Assembly (NCBI GenBank): GCA_963705155.1
Contig: CAVPJC010000006.1
Location: forward strand, 62,001 to 126,000
Length of the DNA stretch: 64,000 nt
Source: CAVPJC01 sp963705155
GTDB taxonomy: Bacteria; Chloroflexota; Anaerolineae; Anaerolineales; UBA4823
Reading direction: 5' to 3'
The notes beneath the pieces were generated by a model. The model made no database searches. It had not been told where the DNA came from and saw nothing but the letters and a program-made list of their open reading frames with translations. Of this stretch, positions 56,426-64,000 are shown piece by piece. The first letter of the stretch is position 1. Every line of letters starts with the position of its first letter. The position numbers and the translations under genes were made by a program.

Positions 56426-57867
56426 TTTGCCACCTCCTGCGCGGCGCCTTCACCCGGGGCCGGCGGACCGGAGGGTTTCAGCCCGCGCAGTTTTGCGCTG
56501 AGAGCCGGAATCTCCAGCTTCAGGAAGGGCAGCTCGTAATCACCGAACAGGCCCTTCGATCGCAACAGCATGGTGAGCAGTAACAAAACCGGGTAGATGA
56601 CATAACGCCAGGTTTCAAAACCATCTGGCAGCCAGATGCGCAAACCGCCTTCCAACACCAGGTAGAGGCCGAAGCCCACCGCCAGTGTGCCGGTGACGCT
56701 GCCCAAACCACCCAGCACCACAATGATCATGGGGTCAAAGGATTTAATAAAGTTGAATGTATTGGGATGCAGGAAGCCAATAATGTGCGCATACAGGCCG
56801 CCCGCCAGACCGGCAAACAGGCTGCCAATCACGAAGGTCATGGTTTTGTAGTAAGCCACGTCGATGCCCATGGCTTTGGCCGCGATTTCATCTTCGCGCA
56901 CCGAGATGATCGCCCGGCCGTAGCTGGACTGCAGCAGGTTGCGCAGCAGCACCACCACGATCAGCAAGAAGAAGAAGATCCAGGCCCAGGTGGTGATCTT
57001 GGGGATACCAACCATACCACGGGCGCCTTTCATTTCCACAAATGGCAAAATCGTGTCTGAATTATCCAGCAGCACCTTGACGATGATGGTCAACCCCAGG
57101 GTGGCGATACCAAAGTAATCTGAACCCAGGGTGAGCACCGGCAGGCCAAAAAGGAAGCTGATTTCAGCAGCCAGCAGGCCGGCCAACAATACAGAGAGCA
57201 CATATACGATCTGCAGACTGATTGGATCGGGCAGCAGATGCAGCAGGCCGGTAACAGCCGGATCTAGCAGCCGGCCGATGACCAGCGCCACATAAGTAAG
57301 GACGCCGACCATAACGATGTACAGGGTAAAGGCCGAGAGCGCATCCAACCCGCGCACGCGGCTGAGAATGCTGCGCAAAAACAGGATGGCCGCGCCCGAT
57401 AAGAGCACTGCCAGCATCACCACCAGCAAACCCACGGCGCTCTTATCGATGGTCCAGCGGTAGGTTATATCCGCGGCAGCGTAAGCTCCAATGGCATAAA
57501 AACCCCACTGCCCCAGCGAGAACTGACCATTAAAACCGTAAATCAAATTCAACCCCAGAGCCACAATCGCCACAGCGGCTCCAGTACGAATGATCTGGTT
57601 CCAGAAGGGGTTCAGAATGTTGAAACTGAACAAAGCCTGGAACAGGACGAAACCAACCAGCGCACCCCCGAAGAACAACCAGCTGCCGTGTGAAGAGCGG
57701 TGCGCCTGGAGCAGCAGGGCGACAACAATCGCCATAAACACCAGGTTTAACACCACCTCGGTCAGCGGGTTGGGGGGCAGCAAGCTGAGGATAATCTGCC
57801 CCGTTGTAAATACAAGCAGCGCAAGGATGAAATACAGTGCGCCGCCTTTGGAAATCTGGTTCGCCAT
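56422..57867 (-). CDS. livM: Branched-chain amino acid ABC transporter permease LivM
   Basis: A 481-residue permease, longer than the usual 300-420 because of extra N-terminal transmembrane helices (about residues 8-90). The core permease text is NLIYGFNGQFSLGQWGFYAI (about 108-127) and the LivM signature REDEIAAKAMGIDVAYYKT (about 332). The tail is Pro/Gly-rich and cytoplasmic. It pairs with LivH, 15 nt upstream. Confidence 0.92.
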   Translation of the reverse strand: MANQISKGGALYFILALLVFTTGQIILSLLPPNPLTEVVLNLVFMAIVVALLLQAHRSSHGSWLFFGGALVGFVLFQALFSFNILNPFWNQIIRTGAAVAIVALGLNLIYGFNGQFSLGQWGFYAIGAYAAADITYRWTIDKSAVGLLVVMLAVLLSGAAILFLRSILSRVRGLDALSAFTLYIVMVGVLTYVALVIGRLLDPAVTGLLHLLPDPISLQIVYVLSVLLAGLLAAEISFLFGLPVLTLGSDYFGIATLGLTIIVKVLLDNSDTILPFVEMKGARGMVGIPKITTWAWIFFFLLIVVVLLRNLLQSSYGRAIISVREDEIAAKAMGIDVAYYKTMTFVIGSLFAGLAGGLYAHIIGFLHPNTFNFIKSFDPMIIVVLGGLGSVTGTLAVGFGLYLVLEGGLRIWLPDGFETWRYVIYPVLLLLTMLLRSKGLFGDYELPFLKLEIPALSAKLRGLKPSGPPAPGEGAAQEVAK

Positions 57868-57882
57868 AAGCCGTCTACCTCC

Positions 57883-58968
57883 CTATGCTTTCTCTCGGCT
57901 GGGCTCACCGAAAATTCCGGTAGGCCGAACCAGTAAAACGATGACCAGGATGCTGAAGGCCACGGCGTCGCGCATGGGGGTGGAGATGTAGGCGGCGCTG
58001 AGCACCTCCGCCTGCCCCATAATCAATGCCCCCACCAGTGCACCCGGCAGGCTGCCAATGCCCCCCAGAACGGCTGCCACGAAGGATTTCAGACCCGGGA
58101 TGATGCCCATCGCAAAATACACCTGCGGGAAAGCGATGGCATACAACATGCCGCCGGCTCCGGCCAGCGCCGCACCGATGGCGAAGGTCACCGAGATAAT
58201 GCCATCCACATTGATGCCCATCAGGCGTGCGGTTTGCTTGTCATAGGCTGTGGCGCGCATGGCCTTACCCACCATGGTATAGCGCACAACATAATTGAGC
58301 AGAAGCAGCAGCACCATCGAGGTGATCAGGATGATTAGAGCAATGTTGGAAAATTTGATGCTGCCGCCTGCAATCGACCAGTTTGTGACCGGAAAGGGCC
58401 GCTTGTTGGTGATGAAGTTGGGCGAAAACACGAATTGCAGCGCGCCAAAGTATTCAAGGAAGAATGATACGCCAATGGCGGTGATTAATGCCGATATGCG
58501 CGGAGCATTGCGCAAAGGTTTATAAGCCACCCGCTCGATGGTAAAGGCCAGCAGGGCGCAGCTTAACATGGTGATAATCGCCACGGTGATCACACCGACC
58601 CCTATGCTCAGCCAATCGGGAAGACCGGGCATGAGAAAGGCTGGCCACAGGTGCAGCTCGAAGCGGGCAATTGCAAAATAGGAAACGAAAGCGCCGACCA
58701 TAAATACATCGCCATGCGCAAAATTGATCAGGCGCACAATCCCATAGACCATCGTGTACCCCAGGGCGATCAGGGCGTACACAAAACCGAGCTGGAGCCC
58801 GTTGATCACCTGGCCTGCAAACAGGGCGGGATTATCTTGAAATGACGTGAATAATTTGACGACCGCTAACAAAGCGATTAAAGCGATGAATGCTTTGCCC
58901 AGCCAGCGTCCATCGATCAGGCGCTGTACCAGGGATCGCTGTGGTTGGCCGGAGTGAGTTTCGCTCAT
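57883..58968 (-). CDS. livH: Branched-chain amino acid ABC transporter permease LivH
   Basis: A 361-residue permease with about eight hydrophobic helices. The family core is VYALIALGYTMVYGIVRLIN (about residues 64-83), then FAHGDVFMVGAF, and the EAA-like loop KAMRATAYDKQTARLMGINV (about 240). It follows the binding-protein gene and its hairpin, and precedes livM. Substrate is inferred from family as Leu/Ile/Val or similar. Confidence 0.93.
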   Translation of the reverse strand: MSETHSGQPQRSLVQRLIDGRWLGKAFIALIALLAVVKLFTSFQDNPALFAGQVINGLQLGFVYALIALGYTMVYGIVRLINFAHGDVFMVGAFVSYFAIARFELHLWPAFLMPGLPDWLSIGVGVITVAIITMLSCALLAFTIERVAYKPLRNAPRISALITAIGVSFFLEYFGALQFVFSPNFITNKRPFPVTNWSIAGGSIKFSNIALIILITSMVLLLLLNYVVRYTMVGKAMRATAYDKQTARLMGINVDGIISVTFAIGAALAGAGGMLYAIAFPQVYFAMGIIPGLKSFVAAVLGGIGSLPGALVGALIMGQAEVLSAAYISTPMRDAVAFSILVIVLLVRPTGIFGEPSREKA

Positions 58969-59010
58969 GAATACTCCTTAGCCTGATGATAATGGATGAT
59001 GAGCATGAAA

Positions 59011-59042
59011 AGAGAGGCGGTCATTGGTTTGACCGCCCCTCT
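59011..59042 (-). terminator. Intercistronic hairpin after the liv binding-protein gene
   Basis: A 13-bp stem with one mismatch (59011-59023 with 59030-59042, 6-nt loop) lies between the binding-protein stop and livH, 15 nt after the stop. It is the third such hairpin after a binding-protein gene in this window and probably keeps binding protein in excess. Confidence 0.75.
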
Positions 59043-59057
59043 TCGGTTTCTAAGTGC

Positions 59058-60272
59058 TTACGGGTTGACCGTTCCTACGTAGGATTTCTTTCCGTCTTTC
59101 ACACCGATGATGGCTGCGCTTTTTACAGGGTTGTGCTGCGCATCGAAGGTGATCGTGCCGGAAACGCTATCGAACTTAAGACCGGCCATGACATCTTTTA
59201 CCTTGGCGGGATCATCGGCGCCGGCCTGCTGGATGGCGGTGAGCAGCAGGTTGGTGGCGTCGTACGAAAGGGTCGCCAGGGCATCGGGCACCGCGCCGTA
59301 CTCGGTCTGGTAGTTCTTTACCCAGTCCTGTACGATGGTGCGGGTGTCGCCCGGATCGTAGTGGTTGGAGTAGTAGCCGCCATCAGCAGCAGCCACGTCC
59401 AGGTCAGCGGAATCCCAGCCATCGCCGCCCATCAACGGAGCGGTGATGCCCTTATCCTTGGCCTGAGCGCCCACCAGGTTCACGATCGGGTAGTAGTCGG
59501 GCAGGAAGATCACTTCAGCCTTGCTGTCGGCGACTTTGCTCAGGATGGCGGAGAAATCGGTATCCTGGGAGGTGTAGGTTTCTTTACCCACCACGGTGCC
59601 GCCATTTTCGGTGAAGGCCTTCTCAAAGAACTCGGCCAGGCCGCGCACGTAGTCGTTGCCCTGATCGTAGAGGATGAAGGCGGTCTTGTGTCCCTGCTCG
59701 AGGGCAAACTTGGCCATCACGGTACCCTGGAAGGGATCGATGAAGCAGGCGCGGAAGATGTAAGGTTTGGTGGTGCCGTCTTGCTTCAGGGTCACGCTCG
59801 GGTTGGTGGAGGTGGGGCTGATCTGGACCACACCGGCTGCGTCGGCGATTTCAGAGATCGGAATCGATGCTTTGGAGCACACTTCGCCGACGATGTAGTG
59901 GACCTTATCCTGGTTGATGACTTTGTTGGCAGCGTTCACAGCCGGGTCAGCTTCGCACTGGCTGTCTTCCACTACCGGTACAATCGTCATTCCCAGCACG
60001 CCGCCCTTGGCATTCCATTCTTTGATGGCCAGAAGTGCGCCATCACGGGTGGAAACACCAAAGGTCGGGTTAGCGCCGCTGAGTGGCGCCAAAATGGCTA
60101 CTTTGAGCTCACCCATTGGTTCTGGTTCTGCCGGGGCTTCGGTAGCCACAGGGGCTGCCGGGGCTTCGGTGGCCGCAGGTTCCGCCGGAGCGGCGGGCGT
60201 TGGGGCGCAGGCTGCCAGCAACACACTGGCGATTACCAACACTGATAGAAGGGCTAAAACCTTTTTACTCAT
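59058..60272 (-). CDS. livK: Branched-chain amino acid-binding lipoprotein
   Basis: A 404-residue type I periplasmic/surface binding protein. ATG at 60272 has GGAG 6 nt upstream and gives MSKKVLALLSVLVIASVLLA, a signal peptide with lipobox LLAAC. A Pro/Ala/Glu-rich linker (about residues 22-55) precedes the ligand domain (KVAILAPLSGANPTFGVSTR). It is the first gene of livKHMGF. The ligand may be branched-chain amino acids or another small carboxylate. Confidence 0.92.
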   Translation of the reverse strand: MSKKVLALLSVLVIASVLLAACAPTPAAPAEPAATEAPAAPVATEAPAEPEPMGELKVAILAPLSGANPTFGVSTRDGALLAIKEWNAKGGVLGMTIVPVVEDSQCEADPAVNAANKVINQDKVHYIVGEVCSKASIPISEIADAAGVVQISPTSTNPSVTLKQDGTTKPYIFRACFIDPFQGTVMAKFALEQGHKTAFILYDQGNDYVRGLAEFFEKAFTENGGTVVGKETYTSQDTDFSAILSKVADSKAEVIFLPDYYPIVNLVGAQAKDKGITAPLMGGDGWDSADLDVAAADGGYYSNHYDPGDTRTIVQDWVKNYQTEYGAVPDALATLSYDATNLLLTAIQQAGADDPAKVKDVMAGLKFDSVSGTITFDAQHNPVKSAAIIGVKDGKKSYVGTVNP

Positions 60273-60461
60273 CTTCTTCTCCTTGTATTTCAATTTGGTT
60301 GATTAGGTGCTTTTTATTCAAGCTTGGGTGGTTCTGGGCAAGTAATTTTCGGATGGGCGCCTCCATATCTCGTAATGCATATAAAACATCACTTAAGTTC
60401 TCAATTGTATATAAAAGTACTTATCCGGTCAAGGCAATTGAAGATTTGGTGATGGTTTGGG

Positions 60462-60956
60462 TTATCCAGCTTTGGGGGTCAGGAGATATTCGAGAATGCG
60501 CAGGTCGGTGCTGCGTAATTTCAGTCCAAGATCCACCGCCAGGTTGTACATCAACCGGAACCCCAGACCGGTGTTGTCGTGGCACAGACCCATCAGATCG
60601 TCCCGGGGAATGATCAGTAAACGGGTTTGTTCCCGGGCAGCCCGGGCAGTCGCCGAGCGCCGCCCGTCATCCACCAGGGCAATCTCGCCGAAACTCTGCC
60701 CGCGGCGTAAAGTGGCGATCGTGACGGGTTTCTGGTCCGGCTCGGGCTGCATGCTCACCAGAGCAGGGTTAGCCAGAATATCGACTTCCCCTTCCAGAAT
60801 AATGTACAAATCCCGGGTGTGATCGCCTTCTGAAAAAATCAGCTCACCGGTCGCAAAAACTCGTTCCCGGCAAATACTGGCGATCAGCTCGATTTCCCGA
60901 GCGGAAATTTGATCAAATATATCGACCTGGTTGAGGGCCTTGATCGTATTCGTCAT
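60462..60956 (-). CDS. Cyclic nucleotide-binding (CRP-like) domain protein without DNA-binding domain
   Basis: A 164-residue protein consisting of one cNMP-binding domain. The phosphate-binding cassette reads RRGQSFGEIALVDDGRRSAT (about residues 83-102), matching GEIAL-x-RRSAT. No helix-turn-helix follows, so it is not a CRP-type activator; it may act as a nucleotide-sensing subunit or scaffold. ATG at 60956 is preferred because conservation starts at IKALNQVDIFDQISAREIEL. It lies upstream of the liv operon, separated by 189 nt. Confidence 0.85.
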   Translation of the reverse strand: MTNTIKALNQVDIFDQISAREIELIASICRERVFATGELIFSEGDHTRDLYIILEGEVDILANPALVSMQPEPDQKPVTIATLRRGQSFGEIALVDDGRRSATARAAREQTRLLIIPRDDLMGLCHDNTGLGFRLMYNLAVDLGLKLRSTDLRILEYLLTPKAG

Positions 60957-61047
60957 AACTTTCGGTACAGCTCTCCATGTTCCTTGGCTATTGGGATAAA
61001 TAACATCCAATTAAATGAAGCAGTCTTCACGCAGGCTGGAGACTACT

Positions 61048-61147
61048 GAGCAAACCGCCGAAAGTTTAAAAGAACCCGGTTCCGGAGTTGGCGGTTTGCT
61101 CCAGGTGATTGCCCGTTTTTGGATAAATTGCTTGGGGCCAATCACCT
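61048..61147. other. Two strong intergenic hairpins
   Basis: The gap 60957-61211 contains two hairpins in series. Stem one is a perfect 12-bp repeat GAGCAAACCGCC/GGCGGTTTGCTC (61048-61059 with 61090-61101, 30-nt loop that can fold further). Stem two pairs 61103-61111 with 61139-61147 (9 bp) and extends through GCCC with GGGC. They are not followed by a T-run on the + strand. They could be a structured RNA, tandem terminators or protein-binding sites between divergent genes. Confidence 0.5.
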
Positions 61148-61211
61148 AACAGTCTAGCAGAAAAAACCAAATTGTCAATTCGAACCTTTCCAATGGTAAA
61201 ATTCATGTGTT

Positions 61212-62228
61212 ATGAATACAGCGACAACCCAGACCCCTCCCGCACCGCCCAACCTGATCGCTTCCCTGCTTGCCGGTTTTGATGCCATTACCAACCATAT
61301 CGGTCTCATCCTTTTTCCCATCGCACTGGATGTTTTCCTCTGGCTGGGCCCGCACCTGCGGCTTGAGACAATGATCAAGGATATTTTAGCGCAGCTAAAC
61401 ACCCTGGCGGGGATGAATTCACAGGAAAACCAGCAAATGTTGTCGCTCTTGCAAGAATTCTGGCTGCTGGTTGCACAACGCATGAACCTGTTCACCATGT
61501 TGCGTTCTTACCCGGTGGGGGTCTCCAGCCTGATGGTCTCGCGGCTGCCCGTGGAAACACCATTTTTCACCCCTCTGATGGTAGATATCACCTCTTTTTG
61601 GGGCGTAGCCGGTGTGTGGCTGGCGCTCACCCTGGCGGGCTTGCTGCTGGGCAGTTTCTATTACCTGCTGGTTGCGCAGGCCTCGCTCACCGGGCGGGTG
61701 GATTTGCGAGCCGCCATGGCGCAGTGGGGCTGGTCTTCCCGGCAGGTCGTCCTGCTGGCGCTGCTGATGGGCCTGGTGTTCATCGCAATCGCCATCCCGG
61801 GCAGCTGCTTCCTGTCCGCCATTTCTCTCAGCGGTCTTTCGCTGGGCGGTCTGAGCGTGCTGCTCTATGCAGCGCTGATGGCATGGCTGTTATTCCCGCT
61901 CTTGTTTTCGGCGCATGGCATATTCACCTACCAGCAAACTGCCTGGAAGGCTGTCCGGCACAGCGCCACCCTGACCCGCATGACGCTGGTGCGCACCAGC
62001 CTGCTCTTTATCACCATCTTGCTGATCAATGAGGGTCTGGACACCCTGTGGCGGGTGCCGCCCGAAAATTCGTGGTTCACCCTGGTGGGTATCGCCGGGC
62101 ACGCTTTTATCTCCACCAGCCTGCTGGCAGCCAGCTTCGTTTATTTTCGGGATGCAACGCGCTGGATCCAACGTCTGGCGCAGCAGAGCGTGATGATAGG
62201 GCCGGAAAAGAACTTGAAAAACGCGTAG
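61212..62228 (+). CDS. Multi-pass membrane protein of unknown function
   Basis: A 338-residue protein with about six hydrophobic helices (near residues 25-50, 133-160, 178-205, 210-240, 262-282 and 288-312). It contains APPNLIASLLAGFDAITNHI at the N-terminus and no enzyme motif I can see. The fold resembles DUF-type six-helix membrane proteins common in Chloroflexota. It precedes gyrB by 19 nt on the same strand; the two may be cotranscribed but a functional link is not evident. Confidence 0.7.
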   Translation: MNTATTQTPPAPPNLIASLLAGFDAITNHIGLILFPIALDVFLWLGPHLRLETMIKDILAQLNTLAGMNSQENQQMLSLLQEFWLLVAQRMNLFTMLRSYPVGVSSLMVSRLPVETPFFTPLMVDITSFWGVAGVWLALTLAGLLLGSFYYLLVAQASLTGRVDLRAAMAQWGWSSRQVVLLALLMGLVFIAIAIPGSCFLSAISLSGLSLGGLSVLLYAALMAWLLFPLLFSAHGIFTYQQTAWKAVRHSATLTRMTLVRTSLLFITILLINEGLDTLWRVPPENSWFTLVGIAGHAFISTSLLAASFVYFRDATRWIQRLAQQSVMIGPEKNLKNA

Positions 62229-62247
62229 AACACGCTTTGGAGGCATA

Positions 62248-64000
62248 GTGTTAAAAGGCAACACCTACTCTTACGACGCTAAAGATATCCAGGTGCTGGA
62301 AGGCCTGGAAGCCGTCCGCCGCCGCCCGGGCATGTATGTGGGCGGCACCGATATCAAGGCGCTTCACCACCTGGTCTATGAAGTGGTGGATAACTCGATC
62401 GATGAAGCCCTGGCAGGGGCCTGCGACCGAATTGAGATTATCATCCACCCCGATAGCAGCGTCACGGTCACCGATAATGGGCGCGGCATCCCGGTGGATA
62501 TCCACCCCCAGATGAAAAAGCCCGCCCTGGAAGTGGTGATGACCGTTCTGCATGCCGGCGGCAAGTTCGGCGGCGGCAGCTATAAGGTCTCGGGCGGCTT
62601 GCACGGCGTGGGCGTTTCGGCGGTCAATGCCCTCTCGGAATGGTGCGAGGTGGAAGTCCGCCGCGATGGCAAGGTGCATTTCCAGCGCTACGAGCGCGGC
62701 TACCCCACCGGCCCGGTCGTCCGATCAAGGGCAAGGGCGACCCCAGGGTCACCGGCACCAGCACCACCTTCAAATTCGATCCCGAAATTTTCAAGGGTGA
62801 GCTGGATTACCGTTTCGAAACCCTGGTGCAGCGCTTCCGTGAGATGGCCTTCGTCACCCGCGGCGTGACCATCTTCATGGAAGATGAGCGCACTGACCGC
62901 CAGATGACCTTCTACTTCGAAGGCGGGATCACCTCCTTTGTGCGCTACCTGAACCGCAACCGCGAGGTGCTGCACCCGGTGGTGCATGTCGAAAAAGAGG
63001 TGGATGGCATCACCATGGAAGCCGCCATCCAGTACACCGATGCCTATGCCGAATCGGTGTACGCCTTCGCCAATACGATCAACACCATCGACGGCGGCAC
63101 GCACCTGACCGGTCTGCGCGCTGCCGTCACCCGCATGATCAACGATTATGCCCGCCGCAGCGGCCTGCTGAAGGATAACGACCCCAACTTCACCGGCGAT
63201 GATACCCGCGAAGGCCTGACCGCCATTATCAGCATCAAGCACCCCGATCCGCAGTTCGAAAGCCAGACCAAGGTCAAGCTGATGAACCCCGAAGTGCAAA
63301 CCCTGACCCAGCAGATCGTGGGCGAGGCCTTCGGCACCTTCCTGGAAGAAAACCCCTCCGCCGGCAAGGCGATTGTCGCAAAATGCCTCACCTCGGCCCG
63401 CGCCCGGGATGCTGCCCGCAAGGCGCGCGACCTGGTCATCCGCAAATCGGCCCTGGAGAGCCTGACCTTGCCCGGCAAGCTGGCCGATTGCTCGCGAGCG
63501 CGACCCGCGATAAGACCGAGCTTTACATCGTCGAAGGTGACTCGGCCGGCGGCAGCGCCAAGCAGGGCCGCGACCGGCACTTTCAGGCCATCCTGCCGCT
63601 GCGCGGCAAGATCCTCAACACCGAACGCGCCCGGCTGGATAAAATCCTGGCGAACAACGAAGTCAAGGCGTTCATTTCGGCCCTGGGCACCGGCATTGGC
63701 GATAACTTCGATCTGTCCGGGCTGCGCTACGGGCGGGTGATTGCCATGACGGATGCCGATGTGGACGGCAGCCATATCCGCACCCTGCTGCTGACTTTCT
63801 TCTTCCGCTATATGCTGCAGCTTGATCGAAGAGGGGCACCTCTACATTGCCCAACCGCCGCTCTACCGCATCGCCCACCACAACCAGGTGCGCTACGCTT
63901 ACAATGAGGCCGATAAGGACCGCATCCTGGCGAGATGGGCCAGAGCGCTGAAAAAGCATCGCTTTCAGCGCTACAAAGGGCTGGGCGAAATGAACCCGGA
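62248..64000 (+). CDS. gyrB: DNA gyrase subunit B, partial and frameshifted
   Basis: ATPase and TOPRIM subunit of gyrase; the gene runs off the right edge. GTG at 62248 follows GGAGG. The ATPase domain is clear: LEAVRRRPGMYVGGTD, VVDNSIDEALAGACDRI and DNGRGIPVDIHPQMKKPALE, then GGLHGVGVSAVNALSE. The transducer and TOPRIM (IVEGDSAGGSAKQGRDRHFQ, then MTDADVDGSHIRTL) follow, and the window ends in YKGLGEMNP. Breaks are near 62720, 63390, 63487, 63828 and 63930. At 62720 the loss of one C (GTCCGTCC to GTCGTCC) explains the shift. An essential gene would not tolerate these, so they are most likely sequence errors. Confidence 0.92.

Noticed and set aside
58986..60245. A 419-residue plus-strand frame opposite livK
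   Set aside because: It is the reverse of a clear lipoprotein binding-protein gene; its Gly/Val/Asp-rich text is an antisense artefact.

Overview
The window looks like a fragment of a Chloroflexota genome, most likely class Anaerolineae, probably from a metagenome or long-read assembly. This is an inference from gene content and style: UroD-family proteins linked to sugar ABC transporters, a PurS-PurL fusion, eukaryote-like kinase/phosphatase/FHA modules and many lipoprotein binding proteins. No rRNA, tRNA or CRISPR array was seen. Many conserved genes (purC, purF, purD, purH, guaB, gyrB and others) are broken by single-base indels, several of them in short homopolymers. I read most of these as sequencing or assembly errors, and I give each such gene as one full-length feature.

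Layout. 1-2.3 kb: end of a polyamine-type ABC transporter (binding protein, two permeases). 2.3-5.8 kb: PfkB kinase plus UroD-like protein, divergent from an amidohydrolase. 5.9-16.3 kb: a membrane protein, then a long minus-strand operon that runs binding protein, two sugar permeases, two tandem UroD-like methyltransferase homologues, a ferritin-like protein, a ceramidase-like hydrolase and a Gfo/Idh oxidoreductase. 16.7-21 kb: the divergent partner, a ROK regulator, SIS-domain protein, ROK kinase and NagA. Together these form a candidate amino-sugar or glycoconjugate catabolic system. 21.1-25 kb: a small membrane-anchored protein with an in-frame TGA followed by a perfect hairpin (selenoprotein candidate), a Cys-rich small protein, UPF0114, YigZ and a heavily frameshifted APC transporter. 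25.05-25.84 kb: an IS1-like element with inverted repeats and a target duplication, next to a MITE-like repeat.

26-33.1 kb: a signalling cluster on the minus strand with a Ser/Thr kinase carrying a beta-propeller, a PP2C phosphatase, a J-domain/VWA fusion, a zinc-ribbon FHA protein, a small protein and an OmpR regulator, followed by FmdB and a LuxR-type regulator. 33.2-47.4 kb: a nearly complete purine operon, purSL-Q-B-C-E-F-(D-M fusion)-N-H-guaB, with a class II PurE and no PurK. 47.5-54.3 kb: CoA-binding protein, PadR regulator with a GyrI-like partner and a clear operator, aldo/keto reductase, inositol monophosphatase, an amidohydrolase-CYTH fusion, and a CinA with a degenerate amidase domain. 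54.4-60.3 kb: a complete branched-chain amino-acid ABC transporter (livKHMGF) with a small membrane protein. 60.4-64 kb: a cyclic-nucleotide-binding protein, two long hairpins, a membrane protein and the start of gyrB.

The most interesting signals are the candidate selenoprotein, the PurD-PurM fusion followed at once by purN (the domain order of animal GART), the J-domain/VWA signalling cluster, the deaminase-CYTH fusion, and the UroD/ferritin/ceramidase-like operon.
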